Shown here: positions 20,989-30,155 of the stretch, in pieces
Layout: the number at the start of each line of letters is the position of its first letter
Numbering within the stretch: position 1 is the stretch's first letter
Assembly (NCBI RefSeq): GCF_004135585.1
Contig: NZ_CP035501.1
Span: 1,041,001-1,105,000, forward strand
DNA length: 64,000 bases
Source of the DNA: Sphingosinicella sp. BN140058
Lineage (GTDB): Bacteria; Pseudomonadota; Alphaproteobacteria; Sphingomonadales; Sphingomonadaceae
Reading direction: 5' to 3'
Translations under genes and position numbers: made by a program
The notes under the pieces: model-generated
Databases searched by the model: none
The model's input: only the letters and a program-made list of their open reading frames with translations
Told to the model about the DNA's origin: nothing

Positions 20989-21537
20989 TCAGGCCGTCGC
21001 GAGCGGCGCGTCGGCAGCTTCGACCAGGTTGATGAATTCCCGGGTGAAAGCGGGGATGTCATCCGGCTTGCGGCTGGTGACGAGATTGCCGTCGCGGGCG
21101 ACTTCCTGGTCGACGACGTTCGCGCCGGCGTTCCTGAGGTCGGTTCGAATCGAAGGCCAGCTGGTCAGCGTGCGCCCGCGGATCACGTCGGCCTCGGCCA
21201 GAAGTCACGGGCCGTGACATATGGCAGCGACCGGCTTCCCCGCCTCGACGAATTGCCGCACCATCGAGATGACGGCCTGCTCGGTGCGCAATTTGTCGGG
21301 GTTCTTGGTTCCTCCGGGCAGGAGCAGGGCGTCGAACGCGCCACCGTCGACATCGCCGATCTCCACGTCCGGCGCGATCCGCGCACCCTTGTCGCCCTCG
21401 ATCTCGTCGCGGGACAGCGAAGCAAGCGTCACCGCCGCACCTTTCTGCTTCAGCGTGTTCAATGGGTCCATAAGCTCCGAATCCTCGAAGCCGTTGGTGG
21501 CGATGATCAGTATCCTGGCGTCGGAAATGTCGGGCAT
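20989..21537 (-). pseudogene. PfpI/DJ-1 family protein interrupted by an in-frame TGA
   Basis: One continuous frame of 183 codons encodes a PfpI/YhbO-type class I glutamine-amidotransferase-like protein, except that codon 111 (21205-21207) is TGA. The protein reads ILIIATNGFEDSE at the start, then LLLPGG, then AICHGP with the nucleophile-elbow Cys107 and His108. After the TGA the frame resumes as [19 protein letters not shown], exactly where family members continue. A Trp codon (TGG) is expected at this place, so a single G-to-A change explains the stop. A 110-residue product would keep Cys107 but lose the C-terminal third. Possible explanations are a real nonsense mutation, a sequencing error or read-through of UGA. 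DJ-1/PfpI proteins act as stress chaperones or deglycases. Confidence 0.9.
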
Positions 21538-21570
21538 GGCGCTTCGTCCTCGAACAGGGTCGGGCGCTTC

Positions 21571-21595
21571 AACCGGCGAGCGTGCCTCCCGTTCC
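21571..21595 (-). promoter_or_regulatory. EcfG-type general stress promoter candidate
   Basis: On the minus strand the sequence reads GGAAC, 17 bases, GTT. This matches the alphaproteobacterial EcfG consensus (GGAAC-N16/17-GTT). It lies 34 bases upstream of the PfpI/DJ-1 start and fits the stress-type genes it would drive. Confidence 0.6.
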
Positions 21596-21618
21596 GAGGA
21601 GGAGATGGAGCGATGCGC

Positions 21619-22644
21619 TCACGGCAGGAGAAGCGACGCATCCCCGTACGAGTAGAAGCGGTATCCTCCCTTGATTGCATGCGCATAAGCGGCTTGCATC
21701 GTCTCCCGCCCCATCAAAGCCGAAACCAGCATGAACAGCGTCGATCGCGGCAGATGGAAGTTGGTGAGCAGGCCGCCGATCGCGCGGAAGCGGTAGCCCG
21801 GCGTGATGAAGATCGCGGTATCGCCCTCGAACGGGCGGACGATGCCGTCCTCGCCGGTGGCGCTTTCGAGCAGGCGGAGCGACGTCGTCCCCACCGCGAT
21901 GATCCGCCCGCCTTCGGCCCGCGCGGCGTTGAGCCGCTCGGCGGCGGCGGCGTCGATCCGGCCCCATTCGCTGTGCATGCGATGATCGTCGGTGTCGTCG
22001 GCCTTGACCGGCAGGAAAGTGCCGGCGCCGACGTGCAGGGTGAGCGTTTCGTGGGCGATGCCGCGCCGGCCGAGCGCGTCGATCAGCGCGGGCGTGAAGT
22101 GGAGTGCGGCCGTCGGCGCGGCGACTGCCCCTTTCTCGCGCGCGAACATCGTCTGGTAATCTTCGACGTCGCGGGCGTCGGCCTCGCGCCTGGCGGCGAT
22201 GTACGGCGGCAGCGGCATCCGGCCCGCCCGTTCGAGCAGGAGCTCGACCGGCTCTTCGCCGTCGAAGGAGAGCAGGATCGATCCGTCTTCGGCCTTTTCC
22301 CCCGCAAGCGCGGTGACTCCCGCGCCGAAATCGATCCGGTCGCCGTCGCGCACCCGTTTTGCGTTGCGGACGAAGGCCCGCCAGTCGCGCAGCCCTTCCC
22401 GCTTGTGGAGCGTCGCGCCGATCCGGGCATCGCCGCGCCGCCCTTCGAGCTGGGCGGGAATCACCCTGGTGTCGTTGAAGACCAGAACGTCGCCGGGCCG
22501 CAGTAGCTGCGGCAGGTCCGCGACACTATGGTCGGCGAGGCCATCGGGACGGACCAGCAGAAGCCGCGCGCTGTCGCGCGGTTCCGCCGGCCTTAGTGCA
22601 ATCCGCTCGGGCGGAAGCTCGAAATCGAAGAGATCGACGCGCAC
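21619..22644 (-). CDS. queA: S-adenosylmethionine:tRNA ribosyltransferase-isomerase
   Basis: QueA transfers the ribosyl part of SAM to 7-aminomethyl-7-deazaguanine in tRNA, making epoxyqueuosine. The 341-residue product carries the family's [12 protein letters not shown] start, [16 protein letters not shown] family [11 protein letters not shown] and the HSEWGRID and [13 protein letters not shown] regions. I chose the GTG at 22644, where family similarity begins; the stop codon of the upstream cyclophilin gene is only one base away, so the two are translationally coupled. The tgt gene that often follows queA is absent; the broken PfpI gene and its promoter come next. Confidence 0.96.
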   Translation of the reverse strand: MRVDLFDFELPPERIALRPAEPRDSARLLLVRPDGLADHSVADLPQLLRPGDVLVFNDTRVIPAQLEGRRGDARIGATLHKREGLRDWRAFVRNAKRVRDGDRIDFGAGVTALAGEKAEDGSILLSFDGEEPVELLLERAGRMPLPPYIAARREADARDVEDYQTMFAREKGAVAAPTAALHFTPALIDALGRRGIAHETLTLHVGAGTFLPVKADDTDDHRMHSEWGRIDAAAAERLNAARAEGGRIIAVGTTSLRLLESATGEDGIVRPFEGDTAIFITPGYRFRAIGGLLTNFHLPRSTLFMLVSALMGRETMQAAYAHAIKGGYRFYSYGDASLLLP

Positions 22645-22645
22645 A

Positions 22646-23386
22646 TTATTGCTGCTTGGGGGTGCCTTGTGCAGGCGCCGGCTGCGCCTCGGTCGCCGGT
22701 GCGGGCGCGGGCGCCGCGGCACCGCCCTGAATCGGCAGCAAGGTCGGCCCGGCGGGCGCCGCCGGCTGGTGCGCCGCCATCACCGCGGCGACCTCGGCCG
22801 GCGTCGGCGGCGCGACATTGTCGGCGCCGATCGACGCCTTGATGATCCGCGACGGGTTCATCGGCGGCTCGCCGCGCTCGATCGCATCGACATAGTTCAT
22901 ACCCGATACCACCCGGCCGAACACCGTATATTTGTTGTCGAGGCTGAAGCGCGGCGCGAACATGATGAAGAACTGGCTGTTGGCGGTGTCCGGCGCGTCG
23001 GTGCGGGCGGCGGAAACCGCGCCCCGGACGTGCGGCAGCGCGTTGAACTCGGCCTTGAGATCCGGAAGATCGGAACCGCCGCTGCCGTCGCCCTTGGGGT
23101 CGCCGCCCTGCGCCATGAAGCCGTCGATGACGCGGTGAAAAGCCAGGCCGTTATAGAAGCCCCGGCGGACGAGCGTCTTGTACCGCTCGACATGGCCGGG
23201 CGCGACGTCCGGCCGCAGCTGAATGGTAACACGGCCCCCGGTCGACAGATCGAGCACCAGAGTGTTTTCCGGATCGAGCGGCGGCGGCACGAACGGCGTT
23301 GCCGCCGGTTGCTGCGCGGCCAGCGCGCTCGCAAAGAAAAAGCCCATCAACAGGGCGATAAGTGCCTTGATACGCATGAATTTCAT
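22646..23386 (-). CDS. Exported cyclophilin-type peptidyl-prolyl isomerase
   Basis: The 246-residue product has a signal peptide ([19 protein letters not shown]), so it acts in the periplasm as a proline isomerase during protein folding. The cyclophilin core shows [20 protein letters not shown], then SQFFIMF and [11 protein letters not shown], keeping the catalytic Arg in FHRV. A Pro- and Ala-rich tail of about 50 residues follows the domain. GGGGA precedes the ATG at 23386; a second ATG three codons later is possible. The gene is coupled to queA downstream and follows coaD on the same strand. Confidence 0.95.
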   Translation of the reverse strand: MKFMRIKALIALLMGFFFASALAAQQPAATPFVPPPLDPENTLVLDLSTGGRVTIQLRPDVAPGHVERYKTLVRRGFYNGLAFHRVIDGFMAQGGDPKGDGSGGSDLPDLKAEFNALPHVRGAVSAARTDAPDTANSQFFIMFAPRFSLDNKYTVFGRVVSGMNYVDAIERGEPPMNPSRIIKASIGADNVAPPTPAEVAAVMAAHQPAAPAGPTLLPIQGGAAAPAPAPATEAQPAPAQGTPKQQ

Positions 23387-23429
23387 TTTCCCCGGGTGTC
23401 TCGCATTGTGCCGCTGGGGGCGGCGAGGA

Positions 23430-23930
23430 TCAAGAGCCTTTGCGGCCGAGCTTCTCGACCCGCGCGGCGACGTCCACCGCAACGCACGCAGTCACGAACT
23501 TGCCGATGTCCCCACCATAGAGCGCGATCTCCTTAACCAGCCGTGACGCGATCGGCTGCAGCGACACGTCCGCCATCAGAAACACGGTCTCGATGTCCGC
23601 GTTCAGCTGCTGGTTCATACCCGCCATCTGATACTCATACTCGAAGTCGGCGACGGCGCGCAGGCCGCGAACGATCATCGAGGCGCCCTGCCGCTCGGCG
23701 AAATCCATCAGCAGGGAGTCGAACGAGACCACCGAGATGGCGCCATCCATGTCGGCAAGCTCGCGCCGCACCATCGCGATCCGCTCCTCCACCGTGAACA
23801 TCGGCGACTTGGACGGATTGGTGGTCACTCCGATGACCAGGCGATCGACGAGTTTCGCGCCGCGGCGGATGATATCGATATGGCCGAGCGTGATCGGATC
23901 GAACGTGCCCGGATAGACGCCTATTCTCAT
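23430..23930 (-). CDS. coaD: Phosphopantetheine adenylyltransferase
   Basis: CoaD transfers AMP from ATP to 4'-phosphopantetheine, giving dephospho-CoA in the fourth step of coenzyme A synthesis. The 166-residue product has the standard length. Visible motifs are YPGTFDPITLGHIDII, including the T/HxGH nucleotide site, then GVTTNPSKSPMF, and VRGLRAVADFEYEYQMA and FLMADVSLQPIASRLVKEIA. The start at 23930 is set by GGAGG five bases upstream. It sits within a minus-strand row of ispA, coaD, cyclophilin and queA. Confidence 0.97.
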   Translation of the reverse strand: MRIGVYPGTFDPITLGHIDIIRRGAKLVDRLVIGVTTNPSKSPMFTVEERIAMVRRELADMDGAISVVSFDSLLMDFAERQGASMIVRGLRAVADFEYEYQMAGMNQQLNADIETVFLMADVSLQPIASRLVKEIALYGGDIGKFVTACVAVDVAARVEKLGRKGS

Positions 23931-23991
23931 GGTTCCTCCCGCTGCACCGCGGTGATCTAGCCGGATCTGCGCGATTTGTCGAAGGCCGGCG

Positions 23992-24885
23992 TCAGTGATC
24001 GCGTTCGACCGCGAAGCGGGCGATCGCCCGCAGCAGGTCCGCCTCGGCGCCGTAGCTCGCCAGATATTCGATCCCTTGCGAGACCAGCAGCTTCGCCTGC
24101 TGACGGGCGCGGTCGCGTCCGAGCAGGGTGACGAACGTTTCCTTGCCCTGGTCGCGATCCTTGCCGACCTTCTTGCCGATCTTCTCCTCCTCGCCTTCCT
24201 CGTCGAGCAGATCGTCGGCGATCTGGAAGGCGAGCCCGACATCGCGGGCATAGCCGCGCAGCTTGGTGCGGCCTTCCGGCGGCACCCGGCCCATGATCGC
24301 CCCTGCTTCGAGACAGAAGCCGATCAACGCGCCGGTCTTCAGCTGTTGGAGACGGGTGACGGCGCTGAGATCGAGCGCGCTCTCGGCGGCGACCATGTCC
24401 ATCATCTGCCCGCCGGCCATGCCCGACGGCCCCGCGGCACGGGCGAGTTCGCCGATCAGCTCGGAGCGGACAAACGGGTCTTCGTGGGTCGCCTCGTCGC
24501 CCAGGATCTCGAAAGCGAGCGCATGCAGGCTGTCGCCGGCGAGCACCGCGGTCGCCTCGTCATAGGCCTTGTGCAGGGTCGGCTTGCCGCGGCGGATGTC
24601 GTCGTCGTCCATGCACGGCAGATCGTCGTGGATCAGCGAGTAGACGTGGATCGCCTCGACCGCGGCGCCGACCCGCAGCGCCCGCTGCCGGTCGACATGG
24701 AACAGGCCTGCCGATGCGGTGACGAGCAGGGGCCGCAGCCTCTTGCCAGCGCCCATTGCCGCATAGCGCATCGCCTCGAACAAGCGCGCACGCGGATCGG
24801 GCGGCACCGCCAGCAGAGCATCGAACAGGGTGTCGATCTCCGACCGGATCCGGTCGAATGCCGGCGCGAGGAGGCTGTCGGCCAT
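23992..24885 (-). CDS. ispA: Farnesyl/geranyl diphosphate synthase (polyprenyl synthetase)
   Basis: The 297-residue enzyme condenses isopentenyl diphosphate with allylic diphosphates to make farnesyl diphosphate for quinones, carotenoids and undecaprenyl phosphate. The first aspartate-rich motif is HDDLPCMDDDD and the second is QIADDLLDEEG. GAGKRLRPLL binds the isopentenyl substrate. The residues before the first motif (VYSL) are those of short-chain bacterial synthases. The gene begins ten bases after the xseB stop, the usual xseB-ispA order. The dxs gene that often follows is not here; coaD comes next. Confidence 0.95.
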   Translation of the reverse strand: MADSLLAPAFDRIRSEIDTLFDALLAVPPDPRARLFEAMRYAAMGAGKRLRPLLVTASAGLFHVDRQRALRVGAAVEAIHVYSLIHDDLPCMDDDDIRRGKPTLHKAYDEATAVLAGDSLHALAFEILGDEATHEDPFVRSELIGELARAAGPSGMAGGQMMDMVAAESALDLSAVTRLQQLKTGALIGFCLEAGAIMGRVPPEGRTKLRGYARDVGLAFQIADDLLDEEGEEEKIGKKVGKDRDQGKETFVTLLGRDRARQQAKLLVSQGIEYLASYGAEADLLRAIARFAVERDH

Positions 24886-24895
24886 GGCGGGAGTC

Positions 24896-25144
24896 TCAGG
24901 CCGGATCGAACGGCGCGGTGCCCGCCGGCTGACCGTCGCGGCCGATCTGGATCTTCTCGATCCGGGCCTGCGCCGCCTGCAGCCGTGCCTCGCATTGCTG
25001 CCGGAGCCGATCGCCCTCGCCATAAAGCTGGATCGACTCGTCGAGCGAGGCGTCGCCGCTCTCCAGGCGGCGTACGATCTCCTCGAGCCGCTTCAGCGCG
25101 GCTTCGAAGGAGAGTTCGGAAATGGCGTCATTCTGGTCGGACAT
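24896..25144 (-). CDS. xseB: Exodeoxyribonuclease VII small subunit
   Basis: XseB joins XseA to form exonuclease VII, which degrades single-stranded DNA. The 82-residue product shows the family core [20 protein letters not shown] followed by [20 protein letters not shown] chose the ATG at 25144 (MSDQNDAIS), which matches the usual family start. The ispA gene follows ten bases later, so they form an operon. Confidence 0.95.
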   Translation of the reverse strand: MSDQNDAISELSFEAALKRLEEIVRRLESGDASLDESIQLYGEGDRLRQQCEARLQAAQARIEKIQIGRDGQPAGTAPFDPA

Positions 25145-25261
25145 GGCGCAGAGCATTGGCGGCGGCATTTCCTCCGGTCAACCCGGCGCCGCTTGACGCG
25201 CGCGGTCCTTCGCCGGAGCATCCGGTCTCGGCCTTCTCGGCGCACAGAAGACGGAGTGAAG

Positions 25262-25672
25262 ATGGCGCACGATCCGGATCCGGCGATGATGGCGGCGCCC
25301 GAAGCGCTCGCGCGTTTCCTCGAGACCCGAAATGAAGCGATGCTGTGGAGCGTGTTTTCCGACAGCGACGACGTGACCATCCTCGAAAACTTCCCGCCGC
25401 ATCTGTTTCGAGGACGCGCGGGCGTAAGCCGCTGGCGCGAGTTGATGGCCGAACATGTCGGCAAACTGGAGCAGCTCCGCCATGCCTTCGGTCCGGCGCA
25501 GGATTATGGCGAGACGGAGGACCAGGCCTTCTTCACCCTGCCGACAGCCTGGACCGGCCTGCGCGACGGCATGCCGTTCACCGAGCATGGCGGCTGGTCG
25601 TTCCTAATGGCGCGTGAGGAGCAAGGCTGGCGGATCCGCGCTTATGCCTGGGCGGTGACCAGCTTCACCTGA
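25262..25672 (+). CDS. SnoaL/NTF2-like domain protein
   Basis: The 136-residue soluble protein resembles the NTF2/SnoaL-like ketosteroid-isomerase fold. It has an N-terminal helix (PEALARFLETRNEAMLWSVF), then ILENFPPHLFRGRAGVSRWRE and a C-terminal beta-sheet with EEQGWRIRAYAWAV. Such proteins can be small isomerases, hydrolases or binding modules, and no catalytic residues can be assigned safely. GGAG six bases before the ATG at 25262 sets the start. It diverges from xseB and converges with the first GH55-like gene. Confidence 0.75.
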   Translation: MAHDPDPAMMAAPEALARFLETRNEAMLWSVFSDSDDVTILENFPPHLFRGRAGVSRWRELMAEHVGKLEQLRHAFGPAQDYGETEDQAFFTLPTAWTGLRDGMPFTEHGGWSFLMAREEQGWRIRAYAWAVTSFT

Positions 25673-25696
25673 TCGCCGTCGCCGCCAGCCCTCCGC

Positions 25697-28600
25697 TCAT
25701 GGTTCTGCCGCGTACAAACCGTGGTGTGTGAGGATGAACAATGTGCGTCCGCCAGCGCCACCGAACAGCAGTTGCAGCGGCCGTTCGGGCACGTCGATCC
25801 GGCCCGCCTCGCGGCCGTCGGCAGTGAAGACGAAGATCTGGCCGTTGGCGACATAGACCCGCCCGTTCGCGCCGGTGGCGACGCTCTCGCCGCCCCGGCT
25901 GGCGAAGGGCTTGAGATCGGTCAGCGCGCCCCCGGCGCCGAGCAGGGCACTATAGGTGCGATCCTCCGAGCTGTTGCTGACGAACACGCGGTCGCCCACC
26001 TTGCCGCCGACGAAGCCATAGGTGTCGAGCGTGTCCGAGAAGCGCCAGCCGAGGAAATTGCTCGGCCCCTGCTGCCAGACTCGGAACGCGGGCAGAGCGA
26101 CGCTGCCGTCGGGCGACACATATTCGCGGGGCTTGGGCGTCGCCGCATCGCGGGCGAACATCTCGGCGAGGGTGGTGAAGCGATCGCGGGCCGGATCATA
26201 TTGATCGCGGAACTCGCCATTGTTCCAGAAGCTGGCGGGCAGCGCGATCTGCCGCTCGGCCTTGGGCGAGACCGGCGTCGGCGCGATTACCGTCACCTTA
26301 TCCGGCCTGTCGGGATCGATGCTGTAGACGCTCGCCTCCGGCCCGTCGGAAGACAGGACCAGCAGATCGCCGGAACGGTCGACGGCGAGATTAACCGGAT
26401 CGAGAGGGGCGTCGGCGACGATCGACAGCCCTTGATCCTCCGACCAGCCGTGGATGCGCTGGAACGGGCGATCGATGAAATAGAGCTTGCCCGCGCCGTC
26501 CACCGCGCCGCCGCCGAGGGAGGCGAAGCCGCCACCGAGCTTGCGCACCGGCACCAGGCTAGGTGTCGCAGGCGGCGGCGGCGCCGCGGCGACGTCGAGA
26601 CGCGCGAATTCGCGCTCGCGCACCTCCAGGCCGCTGGTCATGTCCTGGATCGCATTCTCGTACGGATATTTGCTCGCCCGCAAATAGGTGCCGCAGCCAT
26701 TTGCGTCACAGGTGGCGAAGCCGCTCTCCGCATTGACGTGGACATTGCGGAAGCGGATGTCGGTCGAATTGTAGAGCCGCACCGCGGCCGGTGCCGGCTG
26801 CAGCGATCGTGTGACTCGGTAGCCGTGATAATTGGCGAACAGGATGTCGCGCGAATTGCGCACTTCCAGCGACACCGCGTTGCGGCTCTCCCCCGCTTCT
26901 TCCTCGGTCTGCGGCGCCAGGAATTCCCAATTGCGAACGCCGTCGAGCACGATCTCGGCGCGGGCATGGTGCTCGGCCGACATCTCGTAGACGAAGCCGG
27001 GCGTGCTGGTGTTCGACACGAACATGCCCGATTGGGCGAAGGTGTTGGGCGTCCACAGATTGTTGAAGGTGCCGCCGCCGCCGTCGGTCACCCACAAGCT
27101 GCTATATTGCCCGTCCCAGCGCTTGCGCGGATCGGGATCGGCGGTGTGATTGGCGTTGTACGGATCGATGCGGCTGCCGTCGGCGGCGTTGGTGCCGTGC
27201 CCGCCGAGGAAGCGGACGTCGTCGACCAGCGACGTTTCGCCGGCCCGCCACAGCAGCGCGGTCGCGCGCGGGTTGATCCCGCCGGTGTCGAGGCCGAGCC
27301 CGGAGACGATCGCCGTGCCGCCTTTGGCGCTCTCGAGCAGCGCCCGTGGGCTGCCGATGCCGCGATAGGCCGGGCTGTCGTCGGCAAGCGTGATCCGGGT
27401 GAGGCTCGGGTGCAGGCCGATCAGCACGCTGTCGGGACGCAGGGTCAGCCGGTCGCTGACCCGATAAAAACCGGCCGGGAAATAGAGCACCCGGTGGGTG
27501 TCGATCGCGCGCTGGAGGGCCGCAGTGTCGTCGCTGCTGCCGTCCCCCTTGATGCCGAGATCGCGGACGTTCGCCCATGAAGCCGTCCCCGGCAATGCGC
27601 GGATCGCAGGGGCGCGGCGGGCGGGCAGCGCGCGCAGCGGCGCAGCGTCCATCCGGGTCTCGAAGCGGCCGGTCTGGCCGATCGCCGGCACCGTCAGGCC
27701 ATAGGTGAATTCCTTGACGCGGTAGCGGGCCGCCGGCCCCGCCACCGTCCTGCCGCTGTCACGGAAGCGCGCGAACACCGGCGTGCCGCTCGCCACCGCA
27801 TTGTCGAAGCCGACCTGGGTGTAGGCGTTGCCCTCGTTGCTGATGATCACGCCGGCGCGGGCGACATTCTCGAAGCGGACGTCCTTGCCCCACAGCCAGT
27901 CGCCATAGCCTTCGTCGATTTCGATGCCGACGGGGACGTTGCGGAACCGTGTGTTGACGAGGGTGAGCCCGGCTTCGTGCTCGCGGATCGCGGCATCGCG
28001 CTGGCCGTCGAACTCGGAATCGAGCAACGTATATTGCCAGGCCGCCGAGGGCTTCTCGGTGAGGATCCCATAGCGGCCGCCGAAGAAGCGAAGATCCTGC
28101 CCGACATTGCCGGCCTGGTAGATGCCGGCGAGCGCAGATCCCAGGCGGAAGTCGATGTGGCTGAGGAAGGCGTGCTGGGCGGTGTGGAAGCGCACCGCCG
28201 TCGCCGCCGGATTGCCTTCGCCGATCTCGAAATCGACGTTGGACAGGGCCGAGTAGAAGGTGCCGCTATTGGCGTCGGCGATTTCGGGGTTGAACGGCAC
28301 GCTGGTCGGCGGCGGCACCGGCACCCGCGCCGGCGCGACCACGCCCCCCGGCCCGGGCGCGGCGCCGCCCGGGCGATTGCCGGTGAAGAACAGCATCGAT
28401 CCGACGCCCTGCTGGAAACCGGGCGTGGCCGCCCCGAGCAGGATGGTAGGCCGAGTCTTGCCGGTGCCGAACACGCGCACGCCCGGCCAGACGAAGATCG
28501 TCCTGCCGATCCGGTATCGGCCCGACGGCAGGAAGACGATGCCGCCGCCGCCTTTCGCTTCGGCCGCGTTGATCGCCGCCTGGATCGCCGCGCCGTCGTC

Positions 28601-28738
28601 CGCCTTGCCGTCGCCGACGGCATTGACGGTCACCGCGCGCGGATCGGCGGGAATGGCGGTGAAGCTCGAGGGCGGTGCGGCAAGCGCTGGCAACGCGGCG
28701 CCCGCGAGCAGCAAGGCGGCGATCAGTCTGGGAGTCAC
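25697..28738 (-). CDS. Secreted GH55-like double beta-helix protein with C-terminal propeller-like domain (copy A)
   Basis: The 1013-residue product starts at a GTG (28738) with a signal peptide (LIAALLLAGAALPALA). Two pectate-lyase-3-type beta-helix starts are visible: DGKADDGAAIQAAINAAEA near residue 50 and GDGSSDDTAALQRAIDTHRV near residue 405. This tandem layout is typical of GH55 exo-beta-1,3-glucanases. From about residue 735 the sequence becomes propeller-like (GKLYFIDRPFQRIHGWS, GRVYVANGQIFVFTADG), resembling SMP-30/NHL-type repeats. It is closely similar, end to end, to the gene at 32026-35022. Between the copies lie gluconate kinase, regulator and permease genes. I infer an extracellular or periplasmic glycan hydrolase feeding that module. 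A lyase activity cannot be excluded. Confidence 0.85.
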   Translation of the reverse strand: MTPRLIAALLLAGAALPALAAPPSSFTAIPADPRAVTVNAVGDGKADDGAAIQAAINAAEAKGGGGIVFLPSGRYRIGRTIFVWPGVRVFGTGKTRPTILLGAATPGFQQGVGSMLFFTGNRPGGAAPGPGGVVAPARVPVPPPTSVPFNPEIADANSGTFYSALSNVDFEIGEGNPAATAVRFHTAQHAFLSHIDFRLGSALAGIYQAGNVGQDLRFFGGRYGILTEKPSAAWQYTLLDSEFDGQRDAAIREHEAGLTLVNTRFRNVPVGIEIDEGYGDWLWGKDVRFENVARAGVIISNEGNAYTQVGFDNAVASGTPVFARFRDSGRTVAGPAARYRVKEFTYGLTVPAIGQTGRFETRMDAAPLRALPARRAPAIRALPGTASWANVRDLGIKGDGSSDDTAALQRAIDTHRVLYFPAGFYRVSDRLTLRPDSVLIGLHPSLTRITLADDSPAYRGIGSPRALLESAKGGTAIVSGLGLDTGGINPRATALLWRAGETSLVDDVRFLGGHGTNAADGSRIDPYNANHTADPDPRKRWDGQYSSLWVTDGGGGTFNNLWTPNTFAQSGMFVSNTSTPGFVYEMSAEHHARAEIVLDGVRNWEFLAPQTEEEAGESRNAVSLEVRNSRDILFANYHGYRVTRSLQPAPAAVRLYNSTDIRFRNVHVNAESGFATCDANGCGTYLRASKYPYENAIQDMTSGLEVREREFARLDVAAAPPPPATPSLVPVRKLGGGFASLGGGAVDGAGKLYFIDRPFQRIHGWSEDQGLSIVADAPLDPVNLAVDRSGDLLVLSSDGPEASVYSIDPDRPDKVTVIAPTPVSPKAERQIALPASFWNNGEFRDQYDPARDRFTTLAEMFARDAATPKPREYVSPDGSVALPAFRVWQQGPSNFLGWRFSDTLDTYGFVGGKVGDRVFVSNSSEDRTYSALLGAGGALTDLKPFASRGGESVATGANGRVYVANGQIFVFTADGREAGRIDVPERPLQLLFGGAGGRTLFILTHHGLYAAEP

Positions 28739-28801
28739 GAACCGGTTACTCTGCGCTGTTGATGGGACGGGAATAGGACTTGCGGCGTCGACCGGCCACT
28801 C

Positions 28802-28822
28802 CGACCATGGTCGTAATGGCCA
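28802..28822. promoter_or_regulatory. Conserved 21-base element, copy A
   Basis: The plus strand reads CGACCATGGTCG (a perfect 12-base palindrome) followed at once by TAATGGCCA. The same 21 bases, with one change, occur at 35080-35100 in front of the paralogous gene. It sits 64 bases upstream of the GTG of copy A and 65 bases upstream of gluconokinase. Flanking bases are not conserved between the two sites, which points to a selected operator or promoter. Confidence 0.6.
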
Positions 28823-28886
28823 GATCGGCCGCCGGGCCGATAGGGACGAACCGGGCTGCGAAGGCTCGGACGATCTGGGGGATTGG

Positions 28887-29441
28887 GTGCAGCCACCGCA
28901 CGGAAGAAGAGATTTGCCGCCGCTCGCCATCGTCGTCATGGGCGTCAGCGGCTGCGGCAAGTCGACGCTGGGCGCACGCCTTGCCGCAGAATTCGATTGC
29001 CCGTTCCTCGAAGGCGACAGCTACCACCTTCCCGAAAGCGTCGCGAAGATGCGGGCCGGCCAGCCGCTCGGCGACGATGATCGCTGGCCGTGGCTCGACC
29101 GCCTCGGCGCTGCCGCCGGAGACGCCTTGCGCGCGGACGGGATGAGCGTGGTCGCCTGCTCGGCGCTGAAGCGTGTCTACCGGGAGCGGCTCGCCTGCGC
29201 CGCCAGGGCGCCGATGCGCTTCGTGCTGCTCGAAGCCGAACCCGCCGAACTCATCCGACGCCTCGGGCAGCGCCCCGAACATTATATGCCGGCCAGTCTG
29301 CTCGACAGCCAGTTCGCGATCCTCGAACGCCCCGGCGCCGACGAAGCCGCCTTGACCCTCGACGCCGCGCTGCCGCCCGAACGCCTCGCCGAGCGGGTGA
29401 CTGCCTGGGCCCGGACCGAGATCGCCGCGCACTCGCTTTAG
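28887..29441 (+). CDS. gntK: Gluconokinase
   Basis: The enzyme phosphorylates gluconate to 6-phosphogluconate with ATP, feeding the Entner-Doudoroff pathway. The P-loop is GVSGCGKST (residues 19-27), followed by the family patterns FLEGDSYHLPESVAKM and GQPLGDDDRWPWL, then CSALKRVYRERL. The GTG at 28887 (184 residues) has a GGGGG stretch upstream; a TTG at 28914 behind GGAAGAAGAGA and the ATG at 28938 are alternatives. It converges with the GntR-type regulator, sharing four bases at the stop codons. Its place beside a GntP permease makes the assignment firm. Confidence 0.94.
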   Translation: MQPPHGRRDLPPLAIVVMGVSGCGKSTLGARLAAEFDCPFLEGDSYHLPESVAKMRAGQPLGDDDRWPWLDRLGAAAGDALRADGMSVVACSALKRVYRERLACAARAPMRFVLLEAEPAELIRRLGQRPEHYMPASLLDSQFAILERPGADEAALTLDAALPPERLAERVTAWARTEIAAHSL

Positions 29442-30124
29442 GGCATCAGTCGCTTGCGGCCCTGCGACAGGTGCCAGCGCATCGCCAGGGCGGCGCCGTC
29501 GCCGTCCTGGGCGCGGATCGCATCGACGATCGCGTCATGCTCGCCCATCATCGCCGCGATCACCTCCGGCGGCCGCGCCCGCGAAATGTCGACTCCGGCC
29601 TTGAGGATCTTCTCGACCTCGTCATGCAGATGGTCGAAGATCGAGACGAAGGCGGTGTTGGCGGTGGCTTCGGCGATCGCGCGGTGGAGAAGCCAATCCT
29701 CCTCGTGCGCGGGCGCGCTGGACAGCAAGGCGGCGCGCAGATCGGCGAGATGGCCCTCGATGCAGGCCAGCTGCTCGCTCGACCGGCGCTGCGCCGCCAG
29801 CCGCGCCGCCTCCGCCTCCAGCACGAAACGCACTTCATAGGTGCCGAGAGTCGCGGCGAGCTCCGCCATCGGCATGTGCGCGCCGAGCCGCTCCGACGGC
29901 CGCCGCTTGACGTAGGAGCCAGCGCCACGGCGCGCCTCCGTGATGCCGTCCGAGGCGAGCCGCACCAGCGCCTCGCGCACGATCGTCCGCGACATCCCGA
30001 ACATTTCGGCGAGCCGCGATTCCGACGGCAGCCGGTCGCCGGCGGCAAGATTGTCGTCGTTGATGATCTGGACGATGCCTGTATAGGCGCGGTCCGCCAG
30101 CCTGCCCTCGTTCATCGGCAGCAT
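29438..30124 (-). CDS. GntR-family (FadR/FCD subfamily) transcriptional regulator
   Basis: An N-terminal winged helix-turn-helix (DRLPSESRLAEMFGMSRTIVREALVRL) is followed by a helical FCD ligand domain with the metal/acid-binding pattern of Asp and His residues (LLHRAIAEATAN, GEHDAIVDAI). Family members sense sugar acids and related carboxylates. I chose the ATG at 30124 (228 residues); an in-frame TTG at 30166 would overlap the gntP end by 11 bases. It lies directly after gntP and probably controls it, with gluconate or a derivative as inducer. The palindrome at 31564-31580 matches the GT-N3-AC core of FadR-type operators. Confidence 0.92.
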   Translation of the reverse strand: MLPMNEGRLADRAYTGIVQIINDDNLAAGDRLPSESRLAEMFGMSRTIVREALVRLASDGITEARRGAGSYVKRRPSERLGAHMPMAELAATLGTYEVRFVLEAEAARLAAQRRSSEQLACIEGHLADLRAALLSSAPAHEEDWLLHRAIAEATANTAFVSIFDHLHDEVEKILKAGVDISRARPPEVIAAMMGEHDAIVDAIRAQDGDGAALAMRWHLSQGRKRLMP

Positions 30125-30155
30125 GCGCGTCGCGGCGTGTTCGAAGACCTGACCA

